The translations under genes and the position numbers were made by a program. Source: UBA4416 sp038327195 (GTDB lineage Bacteria > Bacteroidota > Bacteroidia > B-17B0 > Aurantibacillaceae). From it: a stretch of 64,000 nt of DNA. Each line of letters begins with the position of its first letter. Within the stretch, counting starts at the first letter, position 1. Where the stretch lies: NCBI GenBank assembly GCA_038327195.1, contig JBBQKU010000005.1, positions 62,001-126,000 of the forward strand, read 5' to 3'. Shown piece after piece: positions 58,030 through 64,000 of the stretch. The notes under the pieces are model-generated. The model saw only the letters and a program-made list of their open reading frames with translations, did not search any database and was not told the DNA's origin.

Positions 58030-59388
58030 ATGTTTAGCAAAAAAAACAGACTCATTACTATTATTGTAATATCAATGATTATAGGTATTGCCTTAGGATA
58101 CGGAATAAATAAATCAATTACAGATAACACACCAAAAATTGAACATTCTTATATTCAAAAAATAGCAAAAGGAAATTTAGAAGTTGAAAAACAATTGGCA
58201 GTTTCAATTGCTAAAATCGAAAAAGATAATTTAAAACAAGCTAAGAAAAAAGTAGCAGCAAATTATTCTATTTTAAGTGATATTTTTTTACGACTAATAA
58301 AAATGATTATTGCTCCATTAGTTCTTTCAGTATTAGTAATGGGAGTTGCAAAAGTTGGTGATTTTAAATCGGTTGGTAGAATTGGAGGAAAAACAATCAT
58401 CTATTTTACATTCGCTACCCTACTCGCTTTAAGTTTAGGTTTGGTAATAGTAAATATTTTTCAGCCAGGAACGATGATGCATCTTGATTTACCTGATGCT
58501 ACTACTGATTCAGGAATAAAAGCTGGTGCACAAGATGCTAAAAATTTTATTGCACATGTAGTTCCAGATAGCATAATTAGAGTAATGGCCGAAAACGAAA
58601 TTTTACCGATTGTAGTATTTGCCTTATTTTTTGGAATTGCTGCAGCTAGTATTGGCGAACAAGGTAAGCCAATGATAAAAGCAATGGATAGTCTTTCACA
58701 CATCATGTTTAAAGTAACAAATTTTGTGATGAGTTTTGCGCCTATTGGAGTTTTTGGAGCTATCACGGCTGTCGTCATACAGCAAGGATTGGATGTATTA
58801 AGTGGTTACGCTTATTTAATGGCTTGTTTTTTTGGAGGCTTATTATTTTTCATTTTTGGTATTTTATTTTCTATTTGTTTAGTATTACGAATTAATTTTT
58901 TCTCATTATTGTCGCATGTAAAAGAACCTATTTTATTAGCTTTTAGCACAGCGAGTTCAGAAAGTGCAATGCCAAAAACGATTGAACAATTAGAAAAATT
59001 TGGTATTAGTAATCGCATAGTATCCTTTGTTTTACCATTAGGTTATTCATTTAATTTAGATGGTTCGATTATGTATATGACGTTTGCAACTGTTTTTATT
59101 GCCCAATCTTATGGTATTGATATGACGATGGCTGATCAAATAAAAATGATGCTAATATTATTAATAACAAGTAAAGGGATGGCAGGTGTTCCTAGAGCTT
59201 CATTAGTTGTGATTGCTGGTATGTTGAGTATGTTTAAAATACCGGGTGAAGGATTATTACTTTTATTAGCAGTTGATCAAATTTTAGATATGGGTCGTTC
59301 CGCTACAAATGTAGTTGGAAATGCTGTTGCAAGTGCTGTAGTAGCAAAATGGGAAGGCGAAAAGTTAACTCCAAAACTTCATATTTAA
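58030..59388 (+). CDS. Dicarboxylate/amino acid:cation symporter (DAACS)
   Basis: 452 aa glutamate/aspartate/dicarboxylate carrier of the GltP family, driven by Na+ or H+. Family motifs: FLRLIKMIIAPLVLSVLVMGVAKVGD, the hairpin STASSESAMPKTIEQL, PLGYSFNLDGSIMYMT (TM7) and ITSKGMAGVPRASLVV (HP2), then NVVGNAVASAVVAKWEG. A charged insert of about 40 residues after the first span (30-75) is longer than in GltP. Confidence 0.93.
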   Translation: MFSKKNRLITIIVISMIIGIALGYGINKSITDNTPKIEHSYIQKIAKGNLEVEKQLAVSIAKIEKDNLKQAKKKVAANYSILSDIFLRLIKMIIAPLVLSVLVMGVAKVGDFKSVGRIGGKTIIYFTFATLLALSLGLVIVNIFQPGTMMHLDLPDATTDSGIKAGAQDAKNFIAHVVPDSIIRVMAENEILPIVVFALFFGIAAASIGEQGKPMIKAMDSLSHIMFKVTNFVMSFAPIGVFGAITAVVIQQGLDVLSGYAYLMACFFGGLLFFIFGILFSICLVLRINFFSLLSHVKEPILLAFSTASSESAMPKTIEQLEKFGISNRIVSFVLPLGYSFNLDGSIMYMTFATVFIAQSYGIDMTMADQIKMMLILLITSKGMAGVPRASLVVIAGMLSMFKIPGEGLLLLLAVDQILDMGRSATNVVGNAVASAVVAKWEGEKLTPKLHI

Positions 59389-59399
59389 AATTTAAATAG

Positions 59400-60026
59400 A
59401 TGTTTTTTTATTGGTTAAACCTTATCGGCATTTTTTTCTTTACTATTTCAGGTTCATTAGCCGCGCGCGATAAAAAACATTATCATGATTATTTTGGAGT
59501 ATTTTTCACGGGATTTATCACAGCCATTGGCGGAGGAACCTTAAGAGACATGATGTTAGGAGCTTATCCAATATCATGGTTAAATGATAAAAATATTTTA
59601 ATTTCTATAATTATAGCATTCATTTTCACACTACTGTTCAAAAAATACATTGTAAAATTACGTCGCACGTTATTTTTATTTGATACCATTGGCGTTGGTA
59701 TTTACACTATTTTAGGAGTTCAAAAAAGTTTAGAATATCATGTAAATCCTTTTGCAGCTGTTATATTAGGTTTGATATCTGCTGTGTTTGGTGGTGTAAT
59801 AAGAGATACATTATTAAACGAAATTCCATTAATATTTGCTAAAGAAATTTATGCAACAGCATGTATTTTAGGTGCTGTATTATTTGTAGGAATGTTATTT
59901 TTGAAAGTTGATTCAACCATAGCCGCAACAATCAGTATGAGTTTAATTATTATCATAAGGGTAATTGCCGTAAAATATAAGTTAGCTTTACCAAAATTTG
60001 ATTCAGGAAACGATACAATCGATTAA
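59400..60026 (+). CDS. TRIC/UPF0126-type cation channel protein
   Basis: 208 aa, seven spans, two repeated halves with GGGTLRDMMLGAYPISWL (about 46-63) and GGVIRDTLLNEIPLIF (about 128-143), the double glycine-RD motif of the YicG/TRIC family. Prokaryotic TRIC homologues are trimeric K+ channels. It starts 11 nt after the symporter and ends 1 nt before rimM. Confidence 0.9.
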   Translation: MFFYWLNLIGIFFFTISGSLAARDKKHYHDYFGVFFTGFITAIGGGTLRDMMLGAYPISWLNDKNILISIIIAFIFTLLFKKYIVKLRRTLFLFDTIGVGIYTILGVQKSLEYHVNPFAAVILGLISAVFGGVIRDTLLNEIPLIFAKEIYATACILGAVLFVGMLFLKVDSTIAATISMSLIIIIRVIAVKYKLALPKFDSGNDTID

Positions 60027-60027
60027 A

Positions 60028-60537
60028 ATGGAAACACAAGAAATAGGATATATTAGTAAAACACATGGTTTAAAAGGCCATGTTATTTTAAGGTTAAATG
60101 AATTTGTTCAAATTGATGAAGAAGCTATTAAATCAGTTTTTTTAGAATTAAATGGTTCTCAAGTACCTTATTTTATTACTGAATGTAAGGCAGCAAACAC
60201 TGGCTATATTTTAAAATTAGAAAACATTGATACCATTGATACTTCCAAAAAATTAATTGCTAAAAAAGCATTTGCTCTCGCAGATTTTGTTTTAGAAGAT
60301 GAGGAAAATTATAGTGAATTTATTGGATATGCGATCATTGATTCTAAATTAGGCAATATTGGAAATATAACAGAAGTTGACGAAAAAACTGAAAACGTGG
60401 TTATTAAAATTATTCATCCTTCTGGCAAAGAAATCATTTTACCATTTAATGATGACTTTATCATCGAAATTGATGATGATTTGAAAACGATTGAATTTAA
60501 TTCACCTGAAGGACTTGTTGAAATGTATATTTCATAA
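60028..60537 (+). CDS. rimM: 16S rRNA processing/maturation factor RimM
   Basis: 169 aa from ATG 60028 (METQEIGYISKTHGLKGHVILRL); the longer frame from TTG 59998 would overlap the channel gene and has no conserved residues. N-terminal RimM domain 1-85, PRC-barrel about 95-168 (FIGYAIIDSKLGNIGNITEV, IILPFNDDFIIEID). Assists 30S head assembly with S19. Elsewhere in the phylum it usually sits with rpsP/trmD; here it is apart from them. Confidence 0.93.
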   Translation: METQEIGYISKTHGLKGHVILRLNEFVQIDEEAIKSVFLELNGSQVPYFITECKAANTGYILKLENIDTIDTSKKLIAKKAFALADFVLEDEENYSEFIGYAIIDSKLGNIGNITEVDEKTENVVIKIIHPSGKEIILPFNDDFIIEIDDDLKTIEFNSPEGLVEMYIS

Positions 60538-60624
60538 GATTTTTATCTTTCAATTTTATGTTTAATTTAGTACCTTGAGATTGAATAACCTAGGACAAAA
60601 GTGTACTACAGAAAAAATAATTAA

Positions 60625-61713
60625 ATGAAAAATCAATATTGTATTATAATGGCTGGTGGTGTTGGTACTCGATTTTGGCCAATGAGTACAACTAATCATC
60701 CGAAACAATTTTTAGACATTCTCGGAACTGGCAAAACACTTATCCAGCAAACCTATGATAGGTTTTTAGAGTTATGTCCACCTCAAAACATTTATGTTGT
60801 AACAAGTGATATTTATGAAAAATTAGTATCTGAACAATTACCAAATCTCCCTAAAGAAAACATTTTAACAGAGCCTTCCCGAAAAAATACTGCTCCTTGC
60901 GTTGCTTATGCAAGTTATAAAATACATAAACTCAATCCAAATGCCATTACTGTTGTAGCCCCTTCAGATCATTTAATAACTAAAGATGATGTTTTTGTAA
61001 AGGCTATTAAATCGTGTTTTTCTAAAGCAAAAGCTGAAGATTGTTTAATAACACTTGGCATTAAACCATCACGCCCAGATACGGGTTATGGTTATATTCA
61101 GTTTGTTGATGAGCCTTCTAAAGAAAAAGATAAACGTATTTACAAAGTAAAAACATTTACTGAAAAACCTGAACACGACATGGCTAAGTTCTTTATTGAA
61201 AGTGGCGACTTTTTATGGAACAGTGGAATTTTTATTTGGAGTACAAAAAGTATTATTTCAGCTTTTGAAAAATATGATTCTGAATTAGCTAGTCTTTTTA
61301 AAGAGGGAAATGAATTTTATAATACTCCAAAAGAAAAAGAATTTATTGATAAAGCCTATAAAACCTGTAAAAACGATTCAATAGATTACAGTGTTATGGA
61401 AAAAGCAAATAATGTTTATGTCCGTTCGTCTATTATTGGCTGGAGTGATTTAGGAACATATGGTTCATTATATAATCACATCAAGCACGATAAAGGAAAC
61501 AATGCGCTTGTAGGAAAAAACATTATTCAATACAACTGTAAAGGCTGTATAGTAAATGTTCCAAAAGATAAGTTAGTTGTCATGCAAGGTTTAGAAGATT
61601 ATATTGTAGTAGAGTCTGATGGTGTATTAATGATTTGTAAAAAAGAAAATGAACAACAAATTCGAAATTTTGTGAATGATGTCAAAGTTCAAAAAGGTGA
61701 TAAATTTGTTTAA
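60625..61713 (+). CDS. Mannose-1-phosphate guanylyltransferase
   Basis: Makes GDP-mannose from mannose-1-phosphate and GTP. 362 aa: YCIIMAGGVGTRFWPMSTTNHPKQFLDI (nucleotide-binding loop), ENILTEPSRKNTAPCVAYAS, VVAPSDHLI, TGYGYIQF, FTEKPEHDMAKFFIESGDFLWNSGIFIW. Single-function ManC-type without a mannose-6-phosphate isomerase domain. It supports surface-glycan synthesis with the CapD-like and GT2 genes. Confidence 0.94.
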   Translation: MKNQYCIIMAGGVGTRFWPMSTTNHPKQFLDILGTGKTLIQQTYDRFLELCPPQNIYVVTSDIYEKLVSEQLPNLPKENILTEPSRKNTAPCVAYASYKIHKLNPNAITVVAPSDHLITKDDVFVKAIKSCFSKAKAEDCLITLGIKPSRPDTGYGYIQFVDEPSKEKDKRIYKVKTFTEKPEHDMAKFFIESGDFLWNSGIFIWSTKSIISAFEKYDSELASLFKEGNEFYNTPKEKEFIDKAYKTCKNDSIDYSVMEKANNVYVRSSIIGWSDLGTYGSLYNHIKHDKGNNALVGKNIIQYNCKGCIVNVPKDKLVVMQGLEDYIVVESDGVLMICKKENEQQIRNFVNDVKVQKGDKFV

Positions 61714-61737
61714 TCAATTTCAATAAAAAATTAATAC

Positions 61738-62298
61738 ATGAACTGTACTTGGCCACAAAATGATGAACAAATGTTGGTTTACCATGATACAGAATGGGGA
61801 ACTCCAGTATTTGACGATAAAAAACATTTTGAGTTTTTAGTATTAGATTGTTTTCAAGCAGGTTTAAGTTGGAAAACAATTTTACATCGTAGAGTTCATT
61901 TCAAAAAAGCATTTGCTAATTTTGATGTTAAAAAAGTAGCTAAATTTGATGATGAAAAAGCATTAGAATTAATGCAAAATGAAGGTATTATCCGTAATAG
62001 ATTAAAAATTACTGGAACTATAAAAAATGCAAATGCATTTATTGAAATTCAAAAAGAATTTGGGTCATTTAATACATTTATTTGGCAATTTGTAAATAAT
62101 AAACCTATTGTAAATAAACATAAACATTCATCGCAAATTCCTTCAAATAGCAAAGAATCTGATGCAATGAGCATTGCTTTAAAAAAACGTGGTTTTACTT
62201 TTGTTGGTTCTACAATCTGTTACGCATATATGCAAGCTGCAGGAATGATAAACGACCATTTAGTAACATGTACTAGATATAAAAAAGTTCAGAAATAA
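61738..62298 (+). CDS. tag: DNA-3-methyladenine glycosylase I
   Basis: Base-excision repair enzyme removing 3-methyladenine. 186 aa: MNCTWPQNDEQMLVYHDTEWGTP supplies zinc ligands C3 and H16; the second pair is HLVTC near the C-terminus. HFEFLVLDCFQAGLSWKTIL and GIIRNRLKI are core helix-hairpin-helix parts; SDAMSIALKKRGFTFVGSTICYAYMQAAGMINDH is conserved. The gene ends 5 nt before the MFS gene. Confidence 0.95.
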   Translation: MNCTWPQNDEQMLVYHDTEWGTPVFDDKKHFEFLVLDCFQAGLSWKTILHRRVHFKKAFANFDVKKVAKFDDEKALELMQNEGIIRNRLKITGTIKNANAFIEIQKEFGSFNTFIWQFVNNKPIVNKHKHSSQIPSNSKESDAMSIALKKRGFTFVGSTICYAYMQAAGMINDHLVTCTRYKKVQK

Positions 62299-62303
62299 AA
62301 AAT

Positions 62304-63572
62304 ATGCAAACACCAGCTCAAAATAAAAATCTTAATAAATTAATTATTGTAGCAGCTTTAGGCTATTTTGTTGATATATATGATTTAGTATTATTTGGAA
62401 TGGAACGAGTTTCAAGTCTAACTGAAATTTTAAGAGAAACAACATTGCCATTATCTCAATTCCCAAACATCGATAATCAAGTAAAAGAAATTGGAATTAG
62501 TTTAATGAATTGGCAAATGTTTGGAATGCTTTTAGGTGGTATTTTTTGGGGTATTTTAGGTGATAAAAAAGGTAGGTTAACCGTTTTATTTGGGTCAATT
62601 TTCGTTTATTCAGTTGCTAATATTTTAAATGGAATGGTTCACAGCACTGATATGTATGCCCTACTACGTTTTGTATCTGGTTTCGGTTTAGCTGGGGAAT
62701 TAGGTGCTGGAATTACTCTTGTTAGTGAAAGTATGAGCAAAGAAAAAAGAGGCTATGGAGCAACCATCGTAGCTTCTGTTGGTTTATTTGGAGCTGTAGT
62801 TGCAGGCACAGTAGGCATAATGATTGGAAATTGGCGTTTATCCTATATAATTGGTGGTATTATGGGTATTCTACTTTTGTTTTTAAGAATTGGTGTTTTG
62901 GAATCAGGTATGTTTAAAGATGTTAAAGATAGTTCTATTTCTAAAGGAAATTTTTTAGCAATATTTAAATCTAAACATCGTTTTACAAAATTTATTACAA
63001 TTATTTTGGTGGCATTGCCTGTTTGGTACGTCATGGCCATTTTAATTACACTTTGTCCTGAACTCATGAAAAGTCTTCACATGGAAGTTCCTCCTAAAAA
63101 TGCGCGACTTGCAATGACTTTAGCTTATGCAGGAATAACAGTTGGAGATATTGTAAGTGGTTTAATTTCACAACAATTAAAAAGTAGAAAAAAATCACTG
63201 ATTTTATTTTTAGGATTAGCTATATTATTTAGTATTTGTTATTTCACGTTTGCAAAACAATCTGAAATTATTTTTTACTCTATTGTAGTTTTAATAGGCT
63301 TCTCTACAGGTTATTGGGCTGTATTTATGTCAACTGCGTCTGAGTTATTTGGAACGAATTTAAGAGCAACAGTTACGACAAGTGTTCCAAATTTTGTAAG
63401 AGGTGGAACTATATTAATTAACACATTATTTATTTACTTAGCAAATACCTTATCATTAGGAAATATAAATTCTGCCATCATTGTTGGGATTATTGTATTT
63501 ACTTTAAGCATTTGGGCTTGGTATAAATTAGAAGAAACCTTTAGTAAAGATTTAGATTATGTTGAAGAATAA
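62304..63572 (+). CDS. Major facilitator superfamily transporter
   Basis: 422 aa, 12 spans. Starts with a DxYDLVLFGMER motif in TM1 typical of the sugar/organic acid:proton MFS clade; GILGDKKGRLTVLFGS is the loop 2-3 signature, FGLAGELGAGITLVSESMSKEKRGYG in TM4-5, and a second-half repeat GDIVSGLISQQLKSRKKS. Substrate unknown. Confidence 0.92.
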   Translation: MQTPAQNKNLNKLIIVAALGYFVDIYDLVLFGMERVSSLTEILRETTLPLSQFPNIDNQVKEIGISLMNWQMFGMLLGGIFWGILGDKKGRLTVLFGSIFVYSVANILNGMVHSTDMYALLRFVSGFGLAGELGAGITLVSESMSKEKRGYGATIVASVGLFGAVVAGTVGIMIGNWRLSYIIGGIMGILLLFLRIGVLESGMFKDVKDSSISKGNFLAIFKSKHRFTKFITIILVALPVWYVMAILITLCPELMKSLHMEVPPKNARLAMTLAYAGITVGDIVSGLISQQLKSRKKSLILFLGLAILFSICYFTFAKQSEIIFYSIVVLIGFSTGYWAVFMSTASELFGTNLRATVTTSVPNFVRGGTILINTLFIYLANTLSLGNINSAIIVGIIVFTLSIWAWYKLEETFSKDLDYVEE

Positions 63573-63927
63573 GCCAACCGTTGTAATTGGAGCTTCTCCA
63601 AACACAGACAGATACAGTTATAAGGCAACACTTAGTTTGCAAAATCATAAACATACTGTTTATCCAATAGGTATAAAAAAAGGTGTCATTAACGGTTTAG
63701 AAATAATTAATGATAAGCCAGCGTTAAAAAATATTGATACAGTTACTTTATATATTGGCCCTGATAACCAACCAGAATGGTATGATTATATACTATCATT
63801 AAATCCAAAACGAATAATATTTAACCCAGGTACAGAAAACCCAGAATTAATAAAACTTGCAAATGCAAATGGAATTGAAACGGAAATTGCTTGTACTTTA
63901 GTTTTATTATCAATTAATGAATATTAA
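63559..63927 (+). CDS. CoA-binding (YccU-like) protein
   Basis: 122 aa Rossmann-like CoA-binding domain: PTVVIGASPNTDRYSYKATLSLQNHKHTVYPIG, IDTVTLYIGPDNQPEWYDYIL, PKRIIFNPGTENPEL and a final IETEIACTLVLLS. Overlaps the MFS gene by 14 nt and is followed after 1 nt by the last gene of the window. Function unknown. Confidence 0.92.
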   Translation: MLKNKPTVVIGASPNTDRYSYKATLSLQNHKHTVYPIGIKKGVINGLEIINDKPALKNIDTVTLYIGPDNQPEWYDYILSLNPKRIIFNPGTENPELIKLANANGIETEIACTLVLLSINEY

Positions 63928-63928
63928 A

Positions 63929-64000
63929 ATGATCACATTTAAAACAAAAACATTTAATGAATTAACCACAACTGAACTTTATCAGTTACTTAAACTCAGA
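63929..64000 (+). CDS. ElaA-like GNAT acetyltransferase, 3' truncated by window edge
   Basis: Only 24 codons are visible: MITFKTKTFNELTTTELYQL then LKLR. The pattern F..L...ELY.LL.LR is how ElaA-family acetyltransferases begin. ATG overlaps nothing and lies 1 nt after the CoA-binding gene's stop, so it is the next gene of the same operon. Confidence 0.6.
   Translation, partial: MITFKTKTFNELTTTELYQLLKLR

Noticed and set aside
59998..60027. Upstream extension of rimM
   Set aside because: It overlaps the channel gene and the RimM domain begins at METQEIGYI.
1..64000. rRNA, tRNA, CRISPR arrays, transposases or a replication origin
   Set aside because: None seen: no regularly spaced repeats, no tRNA-like cloverleaf in the spacers I read, and no transposase or replication-initiator frame.

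Overview
The window reads as chromosomal DNA of a low-GC Bacteroidota bacterium (class Bacteroidia, probably near Flavobacteriales/Sphingobacteriales; genus not assignable by eye). The reasons are four proteins with a C-terminal type IX secretion (T9SS) sorting domain, the futalosine-pathway enzyme MqnE, PafA-, DUF1573- and PD40-type proteins typical of the phylum, almost no Shine-Dalgarno sequences, and promoters that fit the Bacteroidota pattern TTG-N(17-23)-TAnnTTTG. I found no rRNA, tRNA, CRISPR array or intact insertion sequence.

Layout. 1-1171 is the 3' part of a DASH cryptochrome gene. 1172-6780 is an accessory island: a zeta-toxin-like kinase overlapping an unlisted 50-aa ORF, a beta-barrel protein, and a restriction-modification (RM) unit (small B3-like protein, cytosine-5 methyltransferase, endonuclease with a C-terminal B3 domain). 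It also holds two near-identical promoter repeats, several imperfect palindromes (one attC-like) and a small orphan gene. 6789-11920 carries a GH3/beta-lactamase fusion, an unknown protein and a fused membrane/spermidine-synthase-like protein. 11945-15705 (minus) has a secreted sugar-binding-like protein and a gapless trio: unknown exported protein, PAP2 phosphatase and ArnT-like glycosyltransferase. 15781 is fumarylacetoacetase. 17058-21619 (minus) is a seven-gene run: three DUF1573 proteins, a WG-repeat protein that appears to start at a non-canonical codon, TsaE, a barrel and a hydrolase.

21756-27640 has valS, an OmpA-like protein, apt, an acyl-CoA dehydrogenase and a membrane protein. A dispersed palindromic repeat sits in frame inside valS, and a hairpin-bearing intergenic element lies before apt. 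28100-35830 is mostly envelope and secretion: an M43 protease, TsaC/Sua5, a PorE-like TPR-PD40-SPOR protein and a T9SS-exported hydrolase. 35896-46683 holds mqnE, a glycosyltransferase, a beta-propeller with a haem-like CxxxxCH motif, a DCC protein, pdxJ, and outer-membrane proteins including an LpxR-like deacylase. 46715-53068 has a PafA-like phosphatase, a DUF433/DUF5615 toxin-antitoxin pair, a FlaA1/CapD-type dehydratase and a second M43 protease. 53071-64000 is mainly housekeeping and transport: GNAT, YqeY, HutI, AroC, a GxxExxY cassette, a DAACS symporter, a TRIC-like channel, RimM, ManC, Tag, an MFS transporter, a CoA-binding protein and the start of an ElaA-like acetyltransferase.

Functional links. 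Envelope building (ArnT-like/PAP2, LpxR-like, CapD-like, ManC, OmpA/PorE-like) and T9SS export dominate. Two steps of tRNA t6A synthesis (TsaE, TsaC) are present. Defence and selfish functions (RM, zeta module, DUF433/DUF5615, GxxExxY) sit in discrete inserts with repeats at their edges. Several genes have a -7 box only 4-7 nt before the start codon, which suggests leaderless transcripts.
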